From an uncultured Bacteroidota bacterium (lineage in GTDB: Bacteria > Bacteroidota > Bacteroidia > Bacteroidales > P3): 64,000 nucleotides of DNA. A program made the position numbers and the translations under genes. Where the stretch lies: the NCBI GenBank assembly GCA_902784865.1, contig CACZWL010000010.1:26921-90920 (forward strand). Direction: 5' to 3'. The notes under the pieces were generated by a model, which saw nothing but the letters and a program-made list of their open reading frames with translations, was not told the DNA's origin and ran no database searches. Position 1 is the stretch's first letter, and each line of letters opens with the position of its first letter. Shown piece after piece: positions 7,716 to 15,007 of the stretch.

Positions 7716-8909
7716 ATGGTTATGATAGTAAGAGGACAAATAAACGAGTTGATTTCCAGGTTGCAAGAGCTGAGGAAGACAATCCAAGTGGTTGCAGGTC
7801 CACGTCAAATTGGAAAGACAACAGTGGTGAAACAACTCTTAGAGAAGGTCTCGATGCCGTCACTTTACTTCAACGCCGATGCTGTCACTCCTGATGATAA
7901 CGAGTGGATTGCCGCTCGGTGGGAGGAAGCTCGGTCGAGTATGCGGTTCTCTGGTAGCAAAGAGTTTCTACTCGCTATCGACGAGGTGCATAAGATTGAC
8001 AACTGGAGCGAGCAAGTAAAGAAAGAATGGGATGCGGATACCTTTAACGATGTGAATTTGAAAGTGATCTTGCTTGGCTCATCAAGGCTGCTGCTGAAAA
8101 AAGGTCTGACAGAGTCATTGGCAGGACGCTTCGAGTTGATACCGATGGGACATTGGTCGTTTAAGGAGATGCAAGATGCTTTCGGCTGGGACATCAACCA
8201 GTATGTCTATTTCGGTGGTTATCCTGGGAGTGCTGGCTACCTGCCCAACGAGAGCCGTTGGCGGAGGTATATGCGAGAAGCCATTGTGGCACCGGCCATC
8301 GAGAAAGATGTGTTACAGACAACTTATATCTATAAACCTGCGTTGATGCACCAACTGTTTAGGCTGGGTTGTGGCTATTCTGGTGAATTGCTTGCGTATA
8401 ACAAGATGTTGGGCATGCTGCAGGATGCCGGAAATGCAACTACACTGGCGAGTTATATGGAGGTGCTCGGTGAAAGCAAATTGCTCACAGGATTGCAAAA
8501 ATATACGGTTGGCATGTCGCGTAAATACAAGTCTATTCCCAAATTGCAGGTGTATAACAATGCATTGCTGACGGTGATGAGTGATGGTATGACATTTGAG
8601 AAAGCCTACACCAATCCGCAACTGTGGGGACGGTGGGTCGAGTCTGCGGTGGGGTGCCACCTGCTCGACAAGGCAGATGAACTGGAATACCAATTGTACT
8701 ATTGGCGTGAGAACAACGAGGAAGTGGACTTTGTGATTACTCGTGGAGACAAGACAGTGGCTATCGAAGTGAAGAGCGGTAACCGCCAGATGAATAGTGG
8801 CCTGGCTACCTTCAGAGAACGCTTTCATCCGACACATTCCCTTGTTGTGGGAGGTTCTGCTATGCCTTTGGAGGTGTTCTTCAACGGTGATTTGGAAAAC
8901 CTATTGTGA
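7716..8909 (+). CDS. AAA-type ATPase with DUF4143-like C-terminal region
   Basis: 397 residues from ATG 7716; a second ATG at 7722 is equally possible, and an upstream TTG lies inside the promoter. The N-terminal P-loop has VVAGPRQIGKTTVVKQLL (Walker A), followed by FLLAIDEVHK (Walker B) and LLGSSRLLL. The C-terminal part carries EVDFVITRG...AIEVKSG, the D-x(n)-E-x-K pattern of a PD-(D/E)XK-like fold seen in DUF4143 proteins. The family is abundant and mobile in Bacteroidales and archaea. Roles are unproven; defence or selfish-element functions have been suggested. The gene is monocistronic: a promoter for the next gene begins three bases after its stop. Confidence 0.8.
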   Translation: MVMIVRGQINELISRLQELRKTIQVVAGPRQIGKTTVVKQLLEKVSMPSLYFNADAVTPDDNEWIAARWEEARSSMRFSGSKEFLLAIDEVHKIDNWSEQVKKEWDADTFNDVNLKVILLGSSRLLLKKGLTESLAGRFELIPMGHWSFKEMQDAFGWDINQYVYFGGYPGSAGYLPNESRWRRYMREAIVAPAIEKDVLQTTYIYKPALMHQLFRLGCGYSGELLAYNKMLGMLQDAGNATTLASYMEVLGESKLLTGLQKYTVGMSRKYKSIPKLQVYNNALLTVMSDGMTFEKAYTNPQLWGRWVESAVGCHLLDKADELEYQLYYWRENNEEVDFVITRGDKTVAIEVKSGNRQMNSGLATFRERFHPTHSLVVGGSAMPLEVFFNGDLENLL

Positions 8910-8911
8910 TT

Positions 8912-8946
8912 TATCTTTGCTGGTTACAGAAAAAGTTGTATCTTTG
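8912..8946 (+). promoter_or_regulatory. tandem -7 elements upstream of pheT
   Basis: Two exact TATCTTTGC copies, at 8912-8919 and 8939-8946, 27 bp apart. The second is followed by CAG and lies 50 bases before the pheT ATG. Two overlapping start sites are likely, or the first is a relic. Confidence 0.6.
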
Positions 8947-8995
8947 CAGTTTGAATGCAAAGAACATCAAACATTGATAATAAACTGATACATAT

Positions 8996-11614
8996 ATGAA
9001 TATTTCTTTTGATTGGCTTAAAGAATATGTGGATATTGAGGATATGACTCCTCAACAGTTGGACGACCTGCTGACTTTCTCCGGCTTGGAGGTGGACAGT
9101 ATGGAGAAGGTGGAGACCATCAAGGGCGGTCTGGAGCATGTGGTGATAGCGCAGGTGCTGACCTGTGAGCCGCACCCCGACAGCGACCACCTGCACCTGA
9201 CCACCGTCGACGTGGGCGGCGAGCGTCCGCTGAATATCGTCTGCGGCGCCCCCAACGTGGCCGCCGGCCAGAAGGTGGTGTGCGCCCAGATAGGCACCAA
9301 GATCTACACTTCGGACACCGAATACTATGAGATTAAGAAAGGCAAGCTGCGCGGCGCCGTCAGCGAGGGTATGCTCTGCGCTGCCGACGAGCTGCAGCTG
9401 GGTACCGACCACGCCGGCATCATGGTGTTGCCGGACGACGCCCCGGTGGGAATGCCCGCCAAGGAGTACTTCCACGTGAAGGACGACTGTCTGCTGGAGG
9501 TGGCCATCACGGCCAACCGCATGGATGCCATTTCGCACATCGGCGTGGCCCGCGACGTGGTGGCTGTCCGCAATACCCGCGAGGGGAAGCATCTGAAGAT
9601 TAAGTGGCCGGAGGTGGCTGAATGCGTTAATGCGTCAACGTGTAAATGCGTTAGTGCTGACGCGTCAGCCACTAACACAATAACGCAATCACACAATAAC
9701 GCAATTAGAGTAACCGTCGAGGAGCCCGAGCTCTGCCCGCGCTATACCGGCATCACGCTGCGCAATGTGAAGGTAGGGGAGAGCCCCGAGTGGCTGCAGA
9801 ACCGCCTGCGTACCGTGGGTCTGCGTCCTATCAACAATATCGTCGACGTCACCAACTTCGTCATGATGGAGGTGGGCCAGCCGCTGCATGCCTTCGATGC
9901 CGACAAGATCGGCGGCGGCCACGTCATCGTGAAGCGCCTGCCGCAGGGCACCAAGTTCGTCACCCTCGACGGCGTGGAGCGCACGCTCGACCAGCGCGAC
10001 CTGATGATATGCTGTGAATGTGGGAATGCGTTATCGCGTGAATGCGTGAGTGCTGACGCGCCAGCCACTAACACAATAACGCAATCAAGCAATAACACAA
10101 TTCAGGCGGAGCCTATGTGCATCGCCGGTGTCTTCGGCGGACAGAAGAGCGGCGTGAGCATGGAGACCACGAACGTCTTCCTCGAGAGCGCCTTCTTCAA
10201 CCCCGTGAGCATCCGCAAGACCAGCCAGCGCCACACGCTGAAGACCGACGCCAGCTACCGCTACGAGCGCACCTGCGACCCCAACATCACCGAGTGGGCC
10301 CTGCGTCGCGCCGTGAAGCTCATCCGGGAACTTGCCGGCGGCGACATCTGCGGCCAGATGGTGGACCTCTACCCCAACAAGATTGAGTGTCCTACGGTGG
10401 AGGTGAACTTCCGCCGCATGTTCGACCTCGTGGGGCAGGACATTCCGCTGGAGGCCGTGCGCACAGCCCTCACGTCGCTCGACATCGAGATTGTGCGCGA
10501 GGACGCCGAGGGCATGACCCTCAAGGTGCCCACCTGCAAGGCCGACGTCACGCGCGAGTGCGACATCGTGGAGGAAATCATGCGCATCTACGGCTACAAC
10601 AACATCCACATCGGCACTACGGTCAACAGCTGCCTCTCCTACGGCAAGAAGCCCGACCCACGCAAGCTGAGGAACGCTGTGAGCGACTACCTCACCGACA
10701 ACGGCTTCAGCGAGATTATGAACAACTCGCTCACCAAGAGCGAATACTACGACGAGAACCCCGACTTCCCGGCCGGCCGCTGCATCCCCATCATCAACCC
10801 CCTGTCGAAGGAACTCAACGTCATGCGCCAGACGCTGCTCTACAGCGGCTTGGAATGCATCGCGCGTAACATTAATTATAAGATCCACGACCAGAAGCTC
10901 TACGAGTTCGGCCGCAGCTACGTGAAGACCGACGAGGCCGCCAACCAGGAACTGCCCGTCACCAAGCGCTTCAACGAGACCGAGCATGTCAGCATCTTCC
11001 TCACGGGCAACATGCTGACCGAGAGCTGGAAGCAGAAGAGCCCCGAGAGCGACTTCTTCTACCTGAAGTCCTACGTGATGACCATCCTGCAGCGCATGCG
11101 CGTCAACATGGGCAGGGTAGAGGTGGTGCCCTCGCAGGCCAAGTACTTCGCCGAAGGCCTCGACCTCGTCCTGCGCGACAACAAGAAGGTCATCGCCACC
11201 CTCGGCACCCTCGGCCGCGAGACCTTGAAGAAGATGGATATCAAGCAGCCCGTCTACTATGCCGACCTCAACTGGACGCTGCTTCTGAAGGGTTACCCGA
11301 CCAAGGAGGTGCAGTATCAGGAAGTGGCCAAGTTCCCCGAGGTTCGCCGCGACCTGGCCCTCATTCTGAAGAAGGACGTCACCTTCGCCGCCATCGAGCA
11401 GGCTGCCATGCAGTGCGAGAAGAAGCTCCTCAAGCGCGTCAGCCTCTTCGACGTCTACGAGGGCAAGGGCATCGCCGACGGCTTCAAGTCCTACGCCGTC
11501 AGCTTCATCCTGCAGGACAAGGACAAGACCCTCAATGACAAACAGATCGAGGCCACCATGGCCAAGATCCAGAAGACCCTCGAGACCCAGCTGGGCGCGA
11601 AGGTGCGCGGATAA
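8996..11614 (+). CDS. pheT: phenylalanyl-tRNA synthetase beta subunit, with two in-frame inserts
   Basis: 872 residues, longer than typical PheT of about 800-820. Domains in order: tRNA-binding OB-fold (EPHPDSDHLHLTTVDVG, about 45-155), B3/B4 (RPINNIVDVTNFVMMEVGQPLHAFD), B5, catalytic-like core (LRNAVSDYLTDNGFSEIMNN), and the C-terminal ferredoxin-fold anticodon-binding domain ending near residue 870. It pairs with PheS, not in this window, to charge tRNA-Phe. Two insertions of about 29-30 residues, roughly 209-237 and 340-369, share CVSADA and ATNTITQS and are encoded by two copies of the same hairpin element. Both interrupt loops, one before B3/B4 and one in the LMIC...AEPMCIAGVFGG region, without breaking the frame. 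The rest is well conserved, so the enzyme is probably active. Confidence 0.96.
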   Translation: MNISFDWLKEYVDIEDMTPQQLDDLLTFSGLEVDSMEKVETIKGGLEHVVIAQVLTCEPHPDSDHLHLTTVDVGGERPLNIVCGAPNVAAGQKVVCAQIGTKIYTSDTEYYEIKKGKLRGAVSEGMLCAADELQLGTDHAGIMVLPDDAPVGMPAKEYFHVKDDCLLEVAITANRMDAISHIGVARDVVAVRNTREGKHLKIKWPEVAECVNASTCKCVSADASATNTITQSHNNAIRVTVEEPELCPRYTGITLRNVKVGESPEWLQNRLRTVGLRPINNIVDVTNFVMMEVGQPLHAFDADKIGGGHVIVKRLPQGTKFVTLDGVERTLDQRDLMICCECGNALSRECVSADAPATNTITQSSNNTIQAEPMCIAGVFGGQKSGVSMETTNVFLESAFFNPVSIRKTSQRHTLKTDASYRYERTCDPNITEWALRRAVKLIRELAGGDICGQMVDLYPNKIECPTVEVNFRRMFDLVGQDIPLEAVRTALTSLDIEIVREDAEGMTLKVPTCKADVTRECDIVEEIMRIYGYNNIHIGTTVNSCLSYGKKPDPRKLRNAVSDYLTDNGFSEIMNNSLTKSEYYDENPDFPAGRCIPIINPLSKELNVMRQTLLYSGLECIARNINYKIHDQKLYEFGRSYVKTDEAANQELPVTKRFNETEHVSIFLTGNMLTESWKQKSPESDFFYLKSYVMTILQRMRVNMGRVEVVPSQAKYFAEGLDLVLRDNKKVIATLGTLGRETLKKMDIKQPVYYADLNWTLLLKGYPTKEVQYQEVAKFPEVRRDLALILKKDVTFAAIEQAAMQCEKKLLKRVSLFDVYEGKGIADGFKSYAVSFILQDKDKTLNDKQIEATMAKIQKTLETQLGAKVRG
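9621..9706 (+). repeat. hairpin octad element, copy 1 in pheT
   Basis: Left arm 9621-9656 built from AATGCGTT/AATGCGTC/AACGTGTA/AATGCGTT; palindromic centre CTGACGCGTCAG (9657-9668); right arm 9670-9706 built from ACAATAAC/GCAATCAC/ACAATAAC. The right arm is an imperfect reverse complement of the left. The total insert keeps frame. Confidence 0.85.
10014..10103 (+). repeat. hairpin octad element, copy 2 in pheT
   Basis: Left arm 10014-10052, centre CTGACGCGCCAG (10053-10064), right arm 10065-10103. The centre and right arm are nearly identical to copy 1 and in the same orientation and reading frame, while the left arm is more diverged. Confidence 0.85.
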
Positions 11615-11637
11615 GAAACATTGAAAATACTATTGTT

Positions 11638-11817
11638 ATGTCAGAAAAGGAATTGAATGCCTACCGCCTCACTTCGATGGAAGAGCCTTCGGACGAGATG
11701 CTTGCAGCCATAATGAAAGAGGCCGCAGCCGAGGCCACAGCATCTACAAACAAAGCGTTGGCTGACTATTTTAAAGAAATCAGCGCCATGTTGCAGAAAA
11801 AGGTTGCTGTGCTATGA
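11638..11817 (+). CDS. small protein upstream of the zeta-toxin-like gene (putative antitoxin)
   Basis: 59 residues: MSEKELNAYRLTSMEEPSDEML... with a helical, acidic C-terminal half (ALADYFKEISAMLQKK). It begins 23 bases after the pheT stop, and its stop overlaps the next start as ATGA, so the two are translationally coupled. Small helical proteins in this position commonly precede zeta-toxin/AAA kinases in Bacteroidetes and are taken to be antitoxins by analogy; there is no sequence proof. The protein is too short for domain assignment. Confidence 0.6.
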   Translation: MSEKELNAYRLTSMEEPSDEMLAAIMKEAAAEATASTNKALADYFKEISAMLQKKVAVL

Positions 11818-12410
11818 CAGAAACGCTCCATCGTCCTGTGTTGATTGTCATTGCCGGACCCAATGGTTCGGGCAAAACCACTATCACGTTGCGTATCCTG
11901 CATCATGAGTGGCTGGAGAACTCGGTCTATATCAACCCCGACCAAGTGGCGCAGGAACGTTTCGGCGACTGGAATTCGGCTGACGCAGTAAGGCAAGCCG
12001 CCATATATTGTGCTGACTGGCGCGAACAGAGTCTGGACGATAAGCAAAGCATGATATTTGAGACGGTTTTCTCTGCCGATGACAAACTGGACTTCATCCG
12101 TCGGGCAAAGCAGGCCGGTTTTTTCATCCGCCTGTTCTTTGTCTGCACAGAATCGCCTATGATCAACGCTGCTCGTATTGCCGGGCGTGTGATGAAAGGA
12201 GGTCATGATGTTCCGATTGCCAAGATAATATCCCGTTATCAAAAATCCATCATCAATTGCAAGGTGGCTACCAGCATCGCTGACAGAGTCTATGTTTATG
12301 ACAATTCAGTCGACGGTCGTGAGGCTCGCATCCTCTTTCGTTTTGCCAATGGCGCAATCATCAAACGTTATACCGATGACATCCCACAATGGGCGCAGGT
12401 GTTGATGTAA
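11814..12410 (+). CDS. zeta-toxin-like P-loop kinase
   Basis: 198 residues. Walker A is VLIVIAGPNGSGKTT (Gly15-Thr23), followed by YINPDQVAQE, matching the zeta toxin segment where an aspartate near the P-loop binds substrate. Later FETVFSADDKLDFIRRAK and FVCTESPMINAARIAGRVMKGGHDVP are standard for this branch, with arginine-rich lid residues. Zeta toxins phosphorylate UDP-N-acetylglucosamine and block wall synthesis. Members of this chromosomal branch are often annotated simply as zeta toxin family or AAA proteins, and their substrate is unknown. It is coupled to the 59-residue gene upstream and ends at a strong terminator. Confidence 0.75.
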   Translation: MTETLHRPVLIVIAGPNGSGKTTITLRILHHEWLENSVYINPDQVAQERFGDWNSADAVRQAAIYCADWREQSLDDKQSMIFETVFSADDKLDFIRRAKQAGFFIRLFFVCTESPMINAARIAGRVMKGGHDVPIAKIISRYQKSIINCKVATSIADRVYVYDNSVDGREARILFRFANGAIIKRYTDDIPQWAQVLM

Positions 12411-12423
12411 ATGCTTAAATCCA

Positions 12424-12456
12424 GAGGCCCGCGACATTCGTCGCGGGCCTCATCGT
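12424..12456 (+). terminator. strong intrinsic terminator after the zeta-like gene
   Basis: GAGGCCCGCGAC (12424-12435), loop ATTC, GTCGCGGGCCTC (12440-12451), then ATCGTTTTT. Perfect 12-bp GC-rich stem. Confidence 0.9.
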
Positions 12457-12475
12457 TTTTGTCTGTTCTTCGTTT

Positions 12476-12763
12476 CAAAATCTGTACGGTGCCGTAATGA
12501 CCCATTTCGGCCATTTCTAAAATTGCATGGCGTTGTAATGACTCATTTTTGCCATTTCCAAAATCGTTTGGGCCTTGCGACACTCATTTTAGCCGTTTTC
12601 AAAATTGTTTGGGCTTTGCAACACTCATTTTAGCCGTTTTCAAAATCATTTGGCCCTTGCGACACTCTTTTTTGCCGTTTTCAAAATCGTTTGGCCCTTG
12701 CGACACTCTTTTTTGCCGTTTTCAAAATCGTTTGGGCGTAGCGGCAACCATTTTTCTTATTGG
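12476..12763. repeat. 41-bp minisatellite, about seven units
   Basis: The core CAAAATCGTTTGG recurs at 12559, 12600, 12641, 12682 and 12723 with exact 41-bp spacing, with older copies at about 12517 and 12476. The unit continues CCTTGCGACACTC...TTTGCCGTTTT. Units are contiguous with no unique spacers, so it is not a CRISPR array. It fills the gap between the zeta-like operon and the leftward lipoprotein gene and contains no credible ORF. Confidence 0.9.
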
Positions 12764-12771
12764 TTCAATGA

Positions 12772-13248
12772 TTAATAAGAATAGAGGTTATCTTTTTTGT
12801 TCAGGTCAACGTGCTGGATATGTTTATGCGGCGTGGAGTCTAGGAATATTCTGTTGTTGCCTGCATAGGTGTAAAACGATGTTGTCACTGTGTCGGAATA
12901 CCACGACTCGTAAAATTGGCCGTTGTTTTCGTGATATTCTTTTGTGAATGTGATGGAGCCCTTGTTATCTTTTTCGTTGTATGTGTAATGTACATCATAT
13001 ACAGCGTAGTATGAGAACTCATATCCGTATATTTTTCTGTTGTCGTGTATATAGGCGTGGCCATGGGTGGGAGTGTCGAATTGTATCCCGACAGAGAGGG
13101 TGTTTATAGTTATGGACTCTCCCGCTTCGTATACTGTCGATTGGGAATCGGAGGACCAGCCCCAACTGGTTTCGACCAAGGTGTCGTCTTCTTTAGCGCA
13201 GGCTGCCAGCAGGAGACTGGCGGTGGCGATGATGATTAATCTTTTCAT
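12772..13248 (-). CDS. small lipoprotein, paralogue of the next gene
   Basis: 158 residues with lipoprotein signal MKRLIIIATASLLLAAC. The mature protein is predicted all-beta, with the segment FDTPTHGHAYIHDNRKIYG and GSITFTKEYHEN...SFYTYAGNNRIFLD. These parts match the adjacent gene 13253-13744, so the two are tandem duplicates. The overall layout (W-x-W near the start, then strands) resembles small lipocalin-like Bacteroidales lipoproteins. No function can be given. It starts four bases from the end of its paralogue, so they form an operon read leftwards. Confidence 0.7.
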   Translation of the reverse strand: MKRLIIIATASLLLAACAKEDDTLVETSWGWSSDSQSTVYEAGESITINTLSVGIQFDTPTHGHAYIHDNRKIYGYEFSYYAVYDVHYTYNEKDNKGSITFTKEYHENNGQFYESWYSDTVTTSFYTYAGNNRIFLDSTPHKHIQHVDLNKKDNLYSY

Positions 13249-13252
13249 TTGT

Positions 13253-13744
13253 TTACTCTTTTGTTAGTACCATTTGGTGTCCATTGTAGTATGCCATATC
13301 GCTGGGGTATGTATAGAGGAACATTTTGCCGTCGTTGGCATAGATGTAGAAGGAGGACGTTATTGGGTTGTTCCAGAACTCGGCAAGGAATTCATCCGCA
13401 TAGTTCTCGCCCTCGCAATGTTCTTTGGTAAAGGTTATGGTGCCTTCCTTCTCCTCGTTGTTAAACGAGTATGATACATCAAATACACCGTAAAGAGAAT
13501 TAATACGTGGTGTATCGTTCCAATAGTTTGTATCGCTGCAGTGTAGGTAGGCATGTCCGTGGGTGGGACCGTCGAATTTTATCTCAAAAGAGCTTGACCT
13601 CACATCGGATACTTCTCCAGTTTCGACCCATGTGCCTGTTTGCGATACGGACCACTTCCAGGATGTGTTTCCCAAATCATCGTTGCCTTTAGAGCATGCG
13701 GACAGTATCAGGATGGTCGTTGCGACAAGGATTATTTTTTTCAT
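13253..13744 (-). CDS. small lipoprotein, tandem paralogue
   Basis: 163 residues from the ATG at 13744; a TTG nine bases upstream is less likely. The signal peptide MKKIILVATTILILSAC carries a lipobox. Shares FDGPTHGHAYLH and GTITFTKEH...TSSFYIYANDGKMFL with its downstream neighbour, but differs in the linkers. Likely an outer-membrane-anchored beta protein of unknown role. First gene of the pair. Confidence 0.7.
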   Translation of the reverse strand: MKKIILVATTILILSACSKGNDDLGNTSWKWSVSQTGTWVETGEVSDVRSSSFEIKFDGPTHGHAYLHCSDTNYWNDTPRINSLYGVFDVSYSFNNEEKEGTITFTKEHCEGENYADEFLAEFWNNPITSSFYIYANDGKMFLYTYPSDMAYYNGHQMVLTKE

Positions 13745-13784
13745 CGGGTTCAAGATTTAATGGTTTATAAACATTTTCTAATGA

Positions 13785-14060
13785 TTAATCCCAGATGATT
13801 ATTTTACCTTCAAACTCATCGATTTCAGCCATATCCCAATCACAATCAGGATAGGCTTCTTTAAAAATACGTTCTCCCTCTTCTTCAGTGCTTGCCACAA
13901 CAATATGCCCTCTTCCAACGAACTTGCGGGGAGTTATTGTAAATGCAGCTACTTGGCCTTTGGTGTCGGTAATGTGGTCTGTAATCAGCCATGCATTTTT
14001 GGGTGCTAAATCATGTTCGTTGAGAAATTTTTTAGCAAGTTCTTTGTTTTTGTTGTTCAT
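13785..14060 (-). CDS. small cytoplasmic protein of unknown function
   Basis: 91 residues, no signal peptide. N-terminal lysine-rich helix (MNNKNKELAKKFLNEHDLA), then strands NAWLITDHITD, KGQVAAFTITPRKFVG, HIVVASTEEEGERIF and an acidic tail ending GKIIIWD. It looks like a compact alpha/beta domain. I do not recognise the family. It is 40 bases upstream of the lipoprotein pair and read in the same direction, so it may head that operon. Confidence 0.6.
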   Translation of the reverse strand: MNNKNKELAKKFLNEHDLAPKNAWLITDHITDTKGQVAAFTITPRKFVGRGHIVVASTEEEGERIFKEAYPDCDWDMAEIDEFEGKIIIWD

Positions 14061-14205
14061 AATTAAATTGTTTTGTTAGGATTGTAAATATCTTTTATGC
14101 GTCACAGTTCTGTCTCGTTTTATCTACCAGTTATCGTCTTCGAAATGGTTCTTTAATGTATTATTGTCGTTTTAATTTCTGCTCTCCCGCGCTGCGTTGA
14201 GCAAT

Positions 14206-14401
14206 GTTAATAAAAAGAAGCGTGGCGCCGTATGCCGCTTCCTGCAAAGAGGTCCTAGGAATAACCTTGAAAAGAGAAGATGCAATAAGCCCACGCTAAA
14301 ATAGCGAAGACCATTACACATATTCTGCTTTTCGATGGAATTTCCTAGGTTCCTTTGCACAGAACGCGTATAACGCTTCGATGATTTCACTGTTGAAATC
14401 G
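14206..14401 (-). ncRNA. ssrS: 6S-like structured small RNA
   Basis: On the minus strand a consensus promoter (TTTTGCC at about 14437-14431, 19 bp, TATCTTTG at 14413-14406) is followed by about 195 nt with no convincing ORF. The RNA folds as a long rod: closing stem GAAGCGT with ACGCTTC, a wide internal loop, an inner stem GCAAAG-GAACCTAGGAA with TTCCTAGGACCTCTTTGC, then a large apical region. It ends with a U-run (CTTCTTTTTATT). Size, own promoter, closing stem, central bubble and terminal arm are what 6S RNA looks like. 6S RNA binds the housekeeping RNA polymerase and tunes transcription in stationary phase. The family call is by architecture, not alignment. Confidence 0.5.
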
Positions 14402-14405
14402 AGTG

Positions 14406-14437
14406 CAAAGATACGACATTTCTGCGAGGTGGCAAAA
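14406..14437 (-). promoter_or_regulatory. promoter of the 6S-like RNA
   Basis: -33 TTTTGCC, 19-bp spacer, -7 TATCTTTG, then CACTC. The best-formed Bacteroidetes promoter in the window. Confidence 0.7.
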
Positions 14438-14500
14438 TTTATTTTTTCTCCGAGGGTGACATTGTGCAATATTTTTGTTTTTTTTGCGTTGATAGGGAGC

Positions 14501-15007
14501 ATGAAAGGCTTGGAGCAATACGATGTGAAGGTGCTGCTGGCGTTGGTGAAGAGCGTCAGCGGGCGCACCGACTTCTTCAAGCTCCTGGTCGAGGTGCGGC
14601 CCGAGCTGGCGGCTTTCAGCAACGCCATCCGTGGCGACGACGACGCCATGGTGTGGCTGTTCAAGCATGACTTCGCCTGGCTGGCCATCCTCAGCAACGC
14701 CTGCGACGGCGACGAGCGCGCCATCGACTGGGTGCGCAACGGCCTGACGCCCGTCAACCTGCGCTTCGCCCTGGCCTGCCGCCGCGACGAGGAGTCGCTC
14801 CGGTGGCTCTACCAGCGCAAGCTCGGCGCGCTGCTGCTCCTTGTCCGCGAGGTGGAGAAATTCCTCAAGTACCAGGAGAAGGAGTACACTTGGCCCTACG
14901 TGATGCACTTCGGCGGCCACTATCGCGCCATGAAAGACCTCGAAGAATGGAAACAACAAGAAGAAGACCATGATAAAGAAAGACAGCAACAAGAAAAGGA
15001 ACGATAG
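14501..15007 (+). CDS. hypothetical helical protein upstream of rluB
   Basis: 168 residues from ATG 14501; the longer open frame runs back through the 6S promoter and was not used. It is mainly helical, with repeated ~30-residue units that vaguely resemble ankyrin-like pairs (DDDAMVWLFKHDFAWLAILS, DERAIDWVRNG, DEESLRWLYQRKLGALLLL), and a charged Gln/Glu/Lys tail. No catalytic motif seen. It overlaps the start of the pseudouridine synthase gene by 38 bases, implying one operon. Conserved partner of RluB in related species is possible but not verified. Confidence 0.6.
   Translation: MKGLEQYDVKVLLALVKSVSGRTDFFKLLVEVRPELAAFSNAIRGDDDAMVWLFKHDFAWLAILSNACDGDERAIDWVRNGLTPVNLRFALACRRDEESLRWLYQRKLGALLLLVREVEKFLKYQEKEYTWPYVMHFGGHYRAMKDLEEWKQQEEDHDKERQQQEKER

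Noticed and set aside
12476-12763. Possible CRISPR array
   Set aside because: The 41-bp units are contiguous, with no unique spacers and no cas genes; it is a tandem minisatellite.
12549-12947. 132-residue open frame over the minisatellite
   Set aside because: It is only the translation of the 41-bp repeat and of the antisense of a lipoprotein gene; no start context or protein character.
14172-14435. 87-residue minus-strand open frame over the 6S-like RNA
   Set aside because: No sensible start after the promoter and no protein-like composition; paired RNA arms explain the sequence better.
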